Positions 20,632 through 29,334 of a stretch of DNA of 64,000 nucleotides are shown here, piece after piece. Source of the DNA: Paenibacillus fonticola DSM 21315 (lineage in GTDB: Bacteria; Bacillota; Bacilli; Paenibacillales; Paenibacillaceae); the NCBI RefSeq assembly GCF_000381905.1, contig NZ_KB907249.1, positions 124,001 to 188,000 on the forward strand, given 5' to 3'. Both the position numbers and the translations under genes were made by a program. Numbering within the stretch: position 1 is the first letter of the stretch; each line of letters begins with the position of its first letter. A model generated the notes under the pieces. That model worked only from the letters and a program-made list of their open reading frames with translations. It was not told the DNA's origin and did not search any database.

Positions 20632-21742
20632 TCAAACGATTGATATTATAGCTACAGGCGATATCATTCTGGGAAAAGACTGCGAGTATTTATTCGATCA
20701 TGCACGTCCGCTGCTTCAGGCTGCAGACATTACAGTAGGTCAATTAGAGGTCACGCATACGGATAGAGCTGCACATGCTGCTGCCTTGGGCAGGACGCCG
20801 CAGAATCTCAAGCCTATCGCGGATGCCGGATTCGATGTGCTGACCTTAGCGGGCAATCATCTGATGGATTATGGAAAGGAAGGCATTGAAGACACCATCC
20901 AGTGGCTGGATGAACATCACATTCATTATGTTGGCGCAGGGATGAATCTAGCCGAATCGCGAAGGCCTGCCGTACTGGAACGAAAGCAGCTTCGCGTAGG
21001 TTTTCTAAACTATAATTGTGTAGGTCCACAAGAGACGTGGGCTGGCCAAGAGCGAGCCGGCAATGCCTATATTCATATTGTTACTCATTATGAGCTTGAT
21101 CACGCCAATCCTGGCGGTCCGCCGAAGGTTCACACCTATGCCGAGCCCAAAACCATGGGCTGGATGAAGGAAGATATCGACAAGCTCAAGGGAGAGTGTG
21201 ATTTTGTGGTGGTTGCGCTTCATAAAGGCCTGGTTCACACGCCGGCGAAGCTGGTCGATTATGAATATCAAGTTTCCTACGAAGCGATTGATGCTGGCGC
21301 GGATCTGATCATTTCGCATCACTCCCATATATTAAAAGGTGTGGAATGGTATAAAGGCAAGCCCATTTATCATGGGTTGTGCAATGGCTTTGTTTATCTG
21401 CCGATGGAAGCGCTCCATACGGGCCCGCTGCCTGATAACTGGGCCGAGCGAAGAAAGGCGCTGTTTGGATTTGAGCCTGACAAGGAATATAAGAACTATC
21501 CCTTTCATCCTGAAGCCAAATTCACGATGTTTGCCAAATGCACAATCGATGCGTCCGGGCTTATACGCACTGCTGTCATTCCTTGTTATGTCAACAAGAC
21601 AGGTCAGCCTGAGCTGGTAGGCCAAACTCAAAAAGGCCAAGAAATGTTCGAATACTTAAGAAAAATAACGGAAGCGGCCGGCTTAAATACATCGTATGAA
21701 TGGGACGGAAATGAGATTGTAGCGCTGCCTAGTGGAAAATAA
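20624..21742 (+). CDS. CapA/PgsA-fold metallophosphoesterase-like protein, copy 2
   Basis: A 372-residue paralogue of the protein at 16920, with GDIILGKD at the start, LAGNHLMDYGKEG, ALHKGLVH and SHHSHILKGVEWY. As in copy 1, no signal peptide or membrane anchor is present. The middle motif differs (HKGL here, HWGI in copy 1), so metal coordination or specificity may differ. It overlaps the MFS gene by 8 bases and ends the operon that starts at SBP 3 or earlier. A PrpD-CapA pair thus occurs twice in a row, broken only by the MFS gene. Confidence 0.85.
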   Translation: MDNQTIDIIATGDIILGKDCEYLFDHARPLLQAADITVGQLEVTHTDRAAHAAALGRTPQNLKPIADAGFDVLTLAGNHLMDYGKEGIEDTIQWLDEHHIHYVGAGMNLAESRRPAVLERKQLRVGFLNYNCVGPQETWAGQERAGNAYIHIVTHYELDHANPGGPPKVHTYAEPKTMGWMKEDIDKLKGECDFVVVALHKGLVHTPAKLVDYEYQVSYEAIDAGADLIISHHSHILKGVEWYKGKPIYHGLCNGFVYLPMEALHTGPLPDNWAERRKALFGFEPDKEYKNYPFHPEAKFTMFAKCTIDASGLIRTAVIPCYVNKTGQPELVGQTQKGQEMFEYLRKITEAAGLNTSYEWDGNEIVALPSGK

Positions 21743-21864
21743 AATCGTTCATCGTGGTGTAAAAATAAAAATGAAATTAGTATACCATGCACGTATGAAT
21801 GCTGAGAGGTTTTTTCTTAAAATTGCATTAAGTGAGAAATGTCACTCTAGAACAAATATCAATT

Positions 21865-21878
21865 TGTAAGCGATTCCA
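21865..21878 (+). promoter_or_regulatory. cre-like site upstream of fourth solute-binding protein
   Basis: TGTAAGCGATTCCA matches 13 of 14 positions of TGWAANCGNTNWCA. It lies in a 218-base gap about 85 bases before the SBP 4 start. A weaker LacI-type half-match (TTGTAAACGTATCAA) follows at 21910-21924. Confidence 0.55.
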
Positions 21879-21960
21879 AAGGGGGATGTGAATAGGTCGC
21901 TGCTTTATATTGTAAACGTATCAAATTTACCTGAATAATGGGAAGTAAGGGGCGATGAAA

Positions 21961-23571
21961 ATGTCAGGATTTAGGAAAAAACTGTATTTAACCATGGTCA
22001 TATGCTTATCCGTTGTACTCGTTCTAGCAGGATGCGGCAGTAAACAAAGCGGATCTGCCAACAACGGTAATACAGGTAATTCAAAGAAAACAGAGAATGA
22101 AGCTTCCGGGAATCCGACTGCAGGAAGCGGCGGCGTGCTGAGATTAGCTTTTAGTAATGGACCCGTGAATATAGGGAATATGCCCCAAGCCAGAACCATT
22201 GAAGAAGTCATCGTTGGAGGCGCAGCTCTTGAGACCCTGACGCGCTTTGACAGCAGCGGTAACTTTGTACCTTGGCTTGCAGAAAAGTGGGAGCAGGATG
22301 TGGAAGGAAAGGCGATTACTTACACATTAAAGCAAGGCGTTAAATTCCATGACGGTACCGATTTTAATGCGGAAGCTGTGAAGTGGAATCTGGACCAGCT
22401 GCTTGCCGTGGAGAAGCGTGAATTCAGCAACCTGGCTTCCGCAGAAGTCATCGATGAACATACCGTGAAATTAAATCTCAAAAGCTGGGACAGCACGATG
22501 ATTGAGACCGTAACGAACTTCTTGTGGATCATGTCTCCAACTTCCTTTGAGAAGTTAGGAAAGGACGCTTTTTCGAAACAGCCGGTAGGTACAGGGCCTT
22601 TCGTCATGGATAGCTTCGAACAAGATGTTGTAATTAAATATAAGAAGAATGAAGAATATTGGCAGGCAGGAAAACCATACTTAGATGGGTTAGAATTCCA
22701 TATTATTAAAGATCCGATGATTGCATCGGCTACTTTCCAAACAGGGGATGTAGACGGTCTGCTGCTAGCTCCGTCCAACACGGTCAGGGAACTGGAAAAA
22801 GAAGCGGTAATCGTTAGACTTGAATCAGGTTTAGGTGCAGGCGCCAGTGGATTTATCACAGACAGTGCGAATCCAAAATCTCCTTTTGCCGATGTCAGAG
22901 TACGTAAGGCGATGGGGCATGCAATTGACTCTGAAGCTATTACGAAATCACTTTTTGGCGATACCGTGCTGAATACAAATCAATGGGGATTATCCACGTC
23001 ATGGTCCTACAATCCAGAGGTGGAAGGCCAGCCTTACAATCCAGAGAAAGCCAAACAGCTGTTGGAAGAAGCGGGATATCCAAATGGGTTCAAAACCAAA
23101 TTAATAGGCGGGTCAGGCGATAGTGATCGCTTAACTGCCGTGCAGGCCTATCTCAAGGAGGTTGGCATTGATGCACAAATTGAAATGGTCGAATTCGGGA
23201 AATATAAAGACCTGACCGGGGCAGAAGCCAATTGGGAAGGGATTATTACCTACAACTTTAGAGGTGATGCAGACTTAGCCCTTTATATGTCAAGAAATTT
23301 TGCGCCAGGCGGTCCTTTATACGCCAATAATGTCTTCCAACCAGAAGATGTAACAAGGCTGCTTCAGGAAGCGAGAACGGCTCCCGACCAAGATACCAAA
23401 ATTAAAATCAGTCACGAGCTTCAAAAACTGGTCTATGATGAGTATGCCTTGGCTTATCCGCAATTCGTGACAACATCCCCGGCCATATTCAAGCCGTATG
23501 TCAAAGATACCGGCATCAATGAGACTTACATGACGTTTTTCAGACCTGAAGACGCAAAGATCGAAAAATAA
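21961..23571 (+). CDS. Peptide/nickel-type ABC transporter solute-binding lipoprotein (SBP 4)
   Basis: About 536 residues, SBP_bac_5 family, lipobox LAGCGS. Landmarks: LAEKWEQ, KFHDGTDFNAEAVKWNLDQL, VGTGPFVMDSF and NEEYWQAGKPYLDG. AAGGGG at 21947-21952 gives better spacing to ATG 21961 than to ATG 21955. The gene has its own upstream region with a cre-like site and is followed by a hairpin, so it is a separate unit. It resembles SBP 1 and SBP 2 more than SBP 3. No permease lies nearby, so it must use the importer at 6551-10515 or one elsewhere. Position before the CocE hydrolase suggests that the two serve the same substrate. Confidence 0.9.
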   Translation: MSGFRKKLYLTMVICLSVVLVLAGCGSKQSGSANNGNTGNSKKTENEASGNPTAGSGGVLRLAFSNGPVNIGNMPQARTIEEVIVGGAALETLTRFDSSGNFVPWLAEKWEQDVEGKAITYTLKQGVKFHDGTDFNAEAVKWNLDQLLAVEKREFSNLASAEVIDEHTVKLNLKSWDSTMIETVTNFLWIMSPTSFEKLGKDAFSKQPVGTGPFVMDSFEQDVVIKYKKNEEYWQAGKPYLDGLEFHIIKDPMIASATFQTGDVDGLLLAPSNTVRELEKEAVIVRLESGLGAGASGFITDSANPKSPFADVRVRKAMGHAIDSEAITKSLFGDTVLNTNQWGLSTSWSYNPEVEGQPYNPEKAKQLLEEAGYPNGFKTKLIGGSGDSDRLTAVQAYLKEVGIDAQIEMVEFGKYKDLTGAEANWEGIITYNFRGDADLALYMSRNFAPGGPLYANNVFQPEDVTRLLQEARTAPDQDTKIKISHELQKLVYDEYALAYPQFVTTSPAIFKPYVKDTGINETYMTFFRPEDAKIEK

Positions 23572-23585
23572 TCACTGTAAATCTA

Positions 23586-23622
23586 GCCTCGATTTGCCTC
23601 TTCGGCAGATCGAGGCTTCTTA
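23586..23622 (+). terminator. Hairpin terminator after SBP 4
   Basis: GCCTCGAT (23586-23593) pairs with ATCGAGGC (23609-23616), with further pairing inside, followed by a short T-rich run. The T-run is weak. Confidence 0.65.
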
Positions 23623-23679
23623 TGTAGACGAAAAAAATTAGTGCATCGTGCAGGGAAGACATTACCTCTTTTAGTCTCC

Positions 23680-23734
23680 TGTAAACGTTTACTTCGCCAT
23701 GATCCCCACTTAGAATTAATTGTAAGCGGTTTCG
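23680..23734 (+). promoter_or_regulatory. Two tandem cre-like sites before the CocE-type hydrolase
   Basis: TGTAAACGTTTACT (23680-23693) contains the perfect palindrome GTAAACGTTTAC and matches 13 of 14 consensus positions. TGTAAGCGGTTTCG (23721-23734) also matches 13 of 14. Two sites 41 bases apart (four helical turns) suggest cooperative CcpA binding or looping. Confidence 0.65.
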
Positions 23735-23772
23735 ACGAAATATAATTTTCATACTTGGGAGTGGAATTGACT

Positions 23773-25485
23773 GTGCATGGATCCATTCAAATTCAAACCG
23801 ATGTCCCGTTCGAAATGAGGGATGGCACACTATTAAGAGCGGATGTGTATAAGCCAGAGGTTGCAGGCAGATTTCCTGTGATTCTAATTAGAACGCCATA
23901 TAATAAAACCGGGTTTAACCAAGGATTAGTTAATCCGCTGGCAATGGCGCAAGCGGGGTACGCCGTAGTCGTTCAAGACATTCGAGGCAGATATGCTTCA
24001 GATGGAGTTTGGGAGCGTCATCGCATGTTCGAGGTGGAAGCTTTGGATGGATATGATACGGTAGAGCAAATCGCGGTTCAGCCATGGAGCAGCGGGCATG
24101 TGGGGCTGGCCGGGGGCTCTTACTTAACGGCCATGCAGTGGATTACAGCGATGGCAAGTCCCCCCCATCTAAAAGCGTTCTCACCGTATATTGGAGACAT
24201 AGGCACGAATATAGCGCCGCCGCCAGAAACCGGTGCCGTTTCCTTCTACTCCGCAGCCAACGCATTGCCATTAACAGCTGCAGATCTGGTAGATAAATTA
24301 GAGCAGCAGGGTGAAGATGTCACAGAGCTTCGACAACATCTTGATCATGCCCTGCGGGACCCCTACTGGGTGATTAACTATTTGCCCTTTAAGGAAATTC
24401 CGCTTGCCCAATTTGAACCCATTCGGCTCATGCTTGAGCAGCGCCTTCATCCGCCGACAAAGGAAGAGATTTTGCAGCGGAAGCGGTATGAGAACATTCG
24501 TATCCCTGGGATGCATATTGGCGGATGGTTTGATCAGCTGGAGCAGGCGATTGTGAATAACTATTTGAAGGTTAAGGAGTTTGGCGGCTCGGAACGCGCC
24601 AAAACCTCTCAGCACCTGATGATCGGGCCGTGGGATCACGGGAGCGTGCGCTCATTTTTAGGCAATATGGAATTTGGTCCCGCCTCAGCGAATGAGTCGG
24701 AACTAAGGCGGCATATCATTCAATTTTATGACCGATACCTCCTGGAACAAGAGGTGGACATTCCTGCTGTGCGTTATTTTGTGATGGGACGGAATGAGTG
24801 GAGAACAGCAGACTCTTGGCCGTTGCCAGAAACGCAGTGGCAATCCTGGTACTTTCACAGCAGCGGGAGAGCAAACACCAGCCAGGGTGATGGCTTGTTG
24901 AGTCGTGAGGCACCTTCGATCGAGCCCGCAGATACTTTTTTCTATAACCCGCTTCAGCCGGTACCAACGGTAGGTGGAAAACTGTTAGCCATGGGGGGCA
25001 TGGTGCCAGGCCCGGTAGATCAAACGGTTATCGAGCGAAGGGAGGACATCCTTTGTTACAGCACGTCCGAGTTGCGTGAGGATCTTGAAGTCACAGGCCC
25101 GCTACAAATGATTTTATATGCAAGTACTACGGCCAAAGATACAGATTTTACGGCAAAGTTGACGGATGTTCAGCCAGATGGCCGCTCTCTGCTCATTGCT
25201 GAAGGAATCCAGCGAGCAAAGTACAGAAATTGGAATCATGAGGCCATACCAATTGAGCCTGGTGCTGTCACTAAATACACGATAAATCTGGGCAATACCA
25301 GTCATGTGTTTCGCAAGGGACATCGTATTCGGATTCATGTCTCGAGCAGCAATTTTCCGTTATTTGATCGAAATATGAACACGGGACATTCGATCGGAGA
25401 AGATGCGGTCGGTGTGGTGGCAGAACAAACGATTTATCATGACTCCAATTATCCATCTCATATTGAACTTCCAGTGATTCCGTAA
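23773..25485 (+). CDS. CocE/NonD family hydrolase (X-Pro dipeptidyl-peptidase S15-like)
   Basis: About 570 residues: an N-terminal alpha/beta hydrolase core and a C-terminal jelly-roll domain, as in cocaine esterase and alpha-amino-acid ester hydrolases. The nucleophile is the Ser in GLAGGSYLTAM, the Asp lies in GGWFDQLEQ and the His in GPWDHGSVRS. Motifs QDIRGRYASDG and RTPYNKTGF are family-typical. GGGAGTGG favours GTG 23773; TTG 23755 or 23767 are alternatives. No signal peptide. It likely hydrolyses an ester or amide of the imported compound and is the first gene of the unit leading into the dehydratase genes, under two cre-like sites. Confidence 0.88.
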   Translation: MHGSIQIQTDVPFEMRDGTLLRADVYKPEVAGRFPVILIRTPYNKTGFNQGLVNPLAMAQAGYAVVVQDIRGRYASDGVWERHRMFEVEALDGYDTVEQIAVQPWSSGHVGLAGGSYLTAMQWITAMASPPHLKAFSPYIGDIGTNIAPPPETGAVSFYSAANALPLTAADLVDKLEQQGEDVTELRQHLDHALRDPYWVINYLPFKEIPLAQFEPIRLMLEQRLHPPTKEEILQRKRYENIRIPGMHIGGWFDQLEQAIVNNYLKVKEFGGSERAKTSQHLMIGPWDHGSVRSFLGNMEFGPASANESELRRHIIQFYDRYLLEQEVDIPAVRYFVMGRNEWRTADSWPLPETQWQSWYFHSSGRANTSQGDGLLSREAPSIEPADTFFYNPLQPVPTVGGKLLAMGGMVPGPVDQTVIERREDILCYSTSELREDLEVTGPLQMILYASTTAKDTDFTAKLTDVQPDGRSLLIAEGIQRAKYRNWNHEAIPIEPGAVTKYTINLGNTSHVFRKGHRIRIHVSSSNFPLFDRNMNTGHSIGEDAVGVVAEQTIYHDSNYPSHIELPVIP

Positions 25486-25524
25486 GCATATAAACATCAC
25501 AACAACAGGTTAGGAGGCGTCTAT

Positions 25525-26673
25525 GTGGCCATAAAGTCACGTGCGTATGAAACGATAGAACAAGCTTATCGGCACAGCAAAGAAACCGTAATCGAGTGGA
25601 AAAAACAAGGCCGGCTTGCCGTCGGTTGTATAGGTTCGGATGTACCCGAGGAAGTTCTGATAGCGGGAGGTATTTTGCCGGTTCAAGTGTTCGGCAATCC
25701 AGAGGCCAACTCTTCGCTGGCAGAACAATATTTGGAGAAAGGCTTTGATCCGCTTACGGTTTCTCAGTTTGAACAAGTTGTAAATGGCAGTTACACGTTT
25801 TTGGATCGTTTAGTGATATCGAATTCTTCTGACGCAGTGATTCGATCCTATTATTATTTAAGGGCCATTAGAAAAATGGAACCTCACATGCCGGTGCCGC
25901 CGCTTTACTTTTTCGACTTTCTACATACCCCCTTTAGAATGAGCGGGATGTATAACCGGGACCGATTATGCGCTTTGATCCGGGAGGTCGAGGGCTGGTC
26001 AGGTAAAGAAATCAATACGCAAGTGCTTCAGGAGGCTGTATCAGTTTGTAACCGGACCAGAAGGCTGCTGCATGAACTCAACGAGCTCAGGCAGCCAACT
26101 GCCCCGAAGGTCAGCGGCACACAAATGCTAAAGCTGATCGGTGCATCAATGGTGATGCCAAGAGAGCTTTATAATGATTTACTCGCTGAATTCCTAGAAG
26201 AAGCTAGGACAGGCAGTGAGCTGGCGGGTGTTCCCGTGTTTGTGACAGGAAGCCCTCAGGATCACACGTTTCTATATGAGGTGATTGAAGCTTGCGGGGG
26301 ACTAGTCGCAGGCGAGGACCACGAGATGGGTTTTCGCCATGTGAAGGATCTCGTGGATGAGTGTGTTGATCCGATTGACGGTATTGTTGACCGCTATCAT
26401 TTAAGACCTCCCGTGTCCGGCCAAGCCACGGTGTCCCGGCGTGTGAAGGATTTAGCGAATGCAGTGGAGCAGTCGGGAGCCCAAGCTGTTGTGTTTTATG
26501 TCCATGAGAAACATGACGCGATCTCCTGGGATTATCCCTCCCAGCGCAAAGCATTGGAGGCAAAAGGGATTTCGGTGCTGATGCTGGAGGATCAGCCCTA
26601 TGGTCCGGTTCCGGAGGAAACGAAGAGGAAAATAACTCAATTCATAACTACCATCAAGGGGGGACGTTCTTAA
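25525..26673 (+). CDS. 2-hydroxyacyl-CoA dehydratase/benzoyl-CoA reductase-family subunit, cluster cysteines apparently lost
   Basis: A 382-residue member of the HgdB/FldC/BcrC superfamily. Recognisable blocks are DVPEEVLIAGGILPVQV, RLVISNSSDAVIRSYYYLR and ISWDYPSQRKALEAKGI. Family members usually have Cys at three places in these blocks to hold a [4Fe-4S] cluster. Here the second block has Ser (SNSSD for xTCD), the third has His-Asp (EKHDAI for the usual FCDPH), and the first Cys is shifted two residues upstream (GCIGSDVP). Cluster binding is therefore doubtful for this subunit. GTG 25525 follows TAGGAGGC; the ATG two bases earlier gives only a short frame. The next gene follows after one base and encodes the partner. 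Alignment by eye only. Confidence 0.8.
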   Translation: MAIKSRAYETIEQAYRHSKETVIEWKKQGRLAVGCIGSDVPEEVLIAGGILPVQVFGNPEANSSLAEQYLEKGFDPLTVSQFEQVVNGSYTFLDRLVISNSSDAVIRSYYYLRAIRKMEPHMPVPPLYFFDFLHTPFRMSGMYNRDRLCALIREVEGWSGKEINTQVLQEAVSVCNRTRRLLHELNELRQPTAPKVSGTQMLKLIGASMVMPRELYNDLLAEFLEEARTGSELAGVPVFVTGSPQDHTFLYEVIEACGGLVAGEDHEMGFRHVKDLVDECVDPIDGIVDRYHLRPPVSGQATVSRRVKDLANAVEQSGAQAVVFYVHEKHDAISWDYPSQRKALEAKGISVLMLEDQPYGPVPEETKRKITQFITTIKGGRS

Positions 26674-26674
26674 G

Positions 26675-27985
26675 ATGACTGAACAAGCGAATACATCCGC
26701 ACCAGCATCCGGCTCCCGCGCGAGTGTTAAAAAGTTAAAAACAGCCGCTAGAGCCACAGCGTATCAGAAGGAATGGTTTATGGGGTTGAAGGAGAAAGTG
26801 GAGTCCGGCGAACCGCTGGCTATCGTCAATGCGGATGTCCCTCAGGAAATTCTTCGAGCGATGGATATTCCCTATGTTGTCAATCAATGGTGGTCCGCTG
26901 TTTGTTCAGCAAAGCAGATGGCCCCGCACTATCTTAATTTATTGAATGAGTGCGGTTACCGTCAGGATTTGTGCCGCTATTGTTCGCTAGCACTAGCTGC
27001 AGCCATCGATCCAGAGCCGGAAAAAGGCCCTTGGGGCGGACTGCCTAAACCCACGGTAGCTATAACTAGATTGACTTGCGATTCCCAGGCAAAAATATTT
27101 GAACTGCTGGCGCAGGAATACGGCGTGCCCTTCTATCCTTTGGAGAATACGGTACCTTTGCAGATCCCGGACGAATGGTGGACCAAGGCGAGAAGAAACT
27201 GGGATGAACTGTTCGAACCACATCGTTTAGATTTAATGGTGGAGGACTTTAAAGGATTGATTCGCTTTCTAGAAACGAACACAGGCAAAACCTTCAGTGA
27301 AAGCCGTTTTAAAAAGGTCATGAAATTAGTGAATGAACAGGCGGAATACAACAAGAAAACGCGTGATCTAATAGCCCGAACCATTCCGGCTCCAGTTAGC
27401 ATTACAGACACCGTACAAACCGTAATGGTGCCTCAATGGCAGCGAGGTACCGAGTGGGCTGTGGATATCGCCCGCTCGCTTTACGAGGAAGTCAGTGATT
27501 TGGTAGAGCGCAAGGAGGCGGCTAACCCGAACGAGAGAATTCGCTTGGCTTGGGTGGGACGCGGCTTATGGTTCAATCTCGGATTTTATCAGCACTTCGA
27601 GGAGAAATATGGGGCATCCTTCATTTGGTCCATCTATCTTGGACTTGCAGCCGATGCTTACGCGAGATATGGTGAGGATTCTCTTCGTACCTTGGCCAGC
27701 CGTTTTGTGGGCATGGAAGACATGCTGCATATGCCGCCTTGGAATAGCGATTGGTATGTGAAGGAAGCCAAGCTGAATCAGATTGACGGTGTGGTTCATC
27801 TCATTTCAGACAGCTGCACACAGGGAGCTGGAGGAACTTATTTTATTAAAAAGGCGTTTGAAGCTGCAGGCATTCCTGTTCTTCAACTGCGGGCTGACCC
27901 GGTTGATGCGCGTTCATGGGATGACTCGGCTATGATCAAGGAGCTTGAGCAATTTCTGGAGGAACGAGTAAAGGTTAGGGCATGA
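26675..27985 (+). CDS. 2-hydroxyacyl-CoA dehydratase/benzoyl-CoA reductase-family subunit with cysteines conserved
   Basis: A 436-residue partner of the preceding protein. It has the family blocks VPQEILRAMDIPYVVNQWW, GYRQDLCRYCSLALAAA, TRLTCDSQAKIF and SDSCTQGAGGTYFIKKAFE, so cysteines are present at all three expected places. The two-subunit architecture and lengths (382 and 436) fit 2-hydroxyacyl-CoA dehydratases and the BcrC/BcrB pair of ATP-dependent benzoyl-CoA reductases. Those enzymes need an ATP-hydrolysing activator with its own [4Fe-4S] cluster; none is visible in this window. With the CoA transferase just downstream, dehydration of an (R)-2-hydroxyacyl-CoA to an enoyl-CoA is the likeliest role. 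Such enzymes are oxygen sensitive, which is odd beside P450s and a ring-cleaving dioxygenase. Confidence 0.83.
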   Translation: MTEQANTSAPASGSRASVKKLKTAARATAYQKEWFMGLKEKVESGEPLAIVNADVPQEILRAMDIPYVVNQWWSAVCSAKQMAPHYLNLLNECGYRQDLCRYCSLALAAAIDPEPEKGPWGGLPKPTVAITRLTCDSQAKIFELLAQEYGVPFYPLENTVPLQIPDEWWTKARRNWDELFEPHRLDLMVEDFKGLIRFLETNTGKTFSESRFKKVMKLVNEQAEYNKKTRDLIARTIPAPVSITDTVQTVMVPQWQRGTEWAVDIARSLYEEVSDLVERKEAANPNERIRLAWVGRGLWFNLGFYQHFEEKYGASFIWSIYLGLAADAYARYGEDSLRTLASRFVGMEDMLHMPPWNSDWYVKEAKLNQIDGVVHLISDSCTQGAGGTYFIKKAFEAAGIPVLQLRADPVDARSWDDSAMIKELEQFLEERVKVRA

Positions 27986-28010
27986 TCATGATGAACAGGG
28001 GGTTAGGATA

Positions 28011-29231
28011 TTGAGTAAATCAGCGTTAGAAGGCGTAACCGTGCTTGATTTCACACAATTTGAAGCCGGAACGGTCTGTACTCAAACCTTAGCGTGGCTG
28101 GGCGCCAACGTCATCAAGCTCGAGCGTCCTGGCACGGGAGAACAGGGGCGAGGTGCCTCGGCAGATCAAAAAGGGGCAGACTCCTACGGTTTTATTATAT
28201 TAAATTCAAATAAGAAATCGATCACAGTGGATGTGAAGAAGCCAGAGGGCAAAGAGCTGGTCTACAAAATGATTGAAAAAGCGGATGTCATGGTTGAGAA
28301 TTTTTCGCCGGGTGTTATTGAACGATTAGGCTTTGATTACGAAACCGTCCGCAAGCTGAATTCGAGAATGATTTATGCACAAATTAAAGGCTTCGGGGCG
28401 GATGGGCCTTACGCCAATTTTCCAGCATTTGATGCCATCGGGCAGGCGGCCGGTGTGGTGATGAGCGTGACAGGTGAAAAAGACGGACCGCCGATGCATG
28501 CAGGTGTTAATTTTGCCGACAGCGGAGCAGGCTACCACTGTGCTATTGCCATTCTTGGCGCACTTTATCAACGCACAATGACAGGTGAAGGCCAAAAGGT
28601 AGAAGTAGCTATGCAGGATGTCATGATCAATTTTAGCCGTTCTGCCTGGGGGCGCCAGTTCATGACAGGCGGGAAAGAAACTCCCAGAGTGGGCAATGAA
28701 ATGCCTATGGCAGCTGTAGCGCCATGCAATGTGTATCCTTGTAAGCCTGGAGGCCCTAATGACTATGTATTTATTTACACCTCTCGTGTTCCGAGCAGCC
28801 CGCAGTGGAAGCGCTTGCTAAAGGTCATTGGTCGGGAAGACATGATGGATGATCCTAGATTTGCTACTCCGGAATCCAGGTATGAGCATAAAGAGGAAAT
28901 AGACGCTATGATCAGCGAGTGGACCATGCAATATACGAAACACGAAGCTATGGATATTATAGGCAGAGCGGATGTGCCCATCTCAGCCATTCTATCCACC
29001 GTTGATATTACTAACGATGAATATCTTCGCGAGCGCGGCACGATGGTTGAGATTGACCATCCCGTTCGTGGCAAACTTGTGATCCCGGGCAACTCCATGA
29101 AGCTCTCGGCATCTCCTCTGGAAGTGAAGCCGGCACCACTGCTTGGTCAGGACAACAAGGAAGTATATAAAGAGCTGCTTGGTCTGGAAGAAGAGGATTT
29201 AGAGGCGCTTAAGCAGGCCGGTGTGATTTAA
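28011..29231 (+). CDS. CaiB/BaiF-type (class III) CoA transferase
   Basis: A 406-residue class III CoA transferase. Family blocks: GVTVLDFTQFEAGTVCTQ, LGANVIKLERPGTGEQGR, LNSNKKSITVDVKKPEG and VENFSPGVIERLGFDY. The segment FADSGAGYHCA contains the Asp expected to carry the acyl intermediate. It would move CoA onto a carboxylic acid. Beside a 2-hydroxyacyl-CoA dehydratase pair it matches the transferase-dehydratase order of the Fld/Had systems, in which the transferase loads 2-hydroxy acids. TTG start with GGGGTTAGGA upstream. It follows the dehydratase genes by 25 bases in the same unit. Confidence 0.9.
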   Translation: MSKSALEGVTVLDFTQFEAGTVCTQTLAWLGANVIKLERPGTGEQGRGASADQKGADSYGFIILNSNKKSITVDVKKPEGKELVYKMIEKADVMVENFSPGVIERLGFDYETVRKLNSRMIYAQIKGFGADGPYANFPAFDAIGQAAGVVMSVTGEKDGPPMHAGVNFADSGAGYHCAIAILGALYQRTMTGEGQKVEVAMQDVMINFSRSAWGRQFMTGGKETPRVGNEMPMAAVAPCNVYPCKPGGPNDYVFIYTSRVPSSPQWKRLLKVIGREDMMDDPRFATPESRYEHKEEIDAMISEWTMQYTKHEAMDIIGRADVPISAILSTVDITNDEYLRERGTMVEIDHPVRGKLVIPGNSMKLSASPLEVKPAPLLGQDNKEVYKELLGLEEEDLEALKQAGVI

Positions 29232-29330
29232 GTGAGGACCGGTCATGCGCTGGAAAGTGAAGTGCTGCAACGATTGACTTCCGAGGTCCCGCTGTTACAG
29301 AGGAAATTTGTCTGGCTAGAGGAGGCTTGA
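29232..29330 (+). CDS. Possible 32-residue small ORF
   Basis: A GTG-started frame fills the gap between the CoA transferase and the next hydrolase and ends 4 bases before the hydrolase ATG. It has no clear ribosome binding site and I do not recognise the product. It may be a leader, a remnant, or chance. Confidence 0.2.
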   Translation: MRTGHALESEVLQRLTSEVPLLQRKFVWLEEA

Positions 29331-29334
29331 ACAT

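Noticed and set aside
21910..21924. TTGTAAACGTATCAA as a further cre site before SBP 4
   Set aside because: Only about 11 of 14 consensus positions match, weaker than the site at 21865; kept as a remark only.
25523..25534. ATG at 25523 as start of the first dehydratase subunit
   Set aside because: That frame stops after three codons; GTG 25525 gives the family-length protein.
25525..27985. Complete benzoyl-CoA reductase for anaerobic aromatic degradation
   Set aside because: Lengths fit BcrC and BcrB, but the ATPase subunits BcrA/BcrD are missing and a CoA transferase follows, so a 2-hydroxyacyl-CoA dehydratase reading is preferred.
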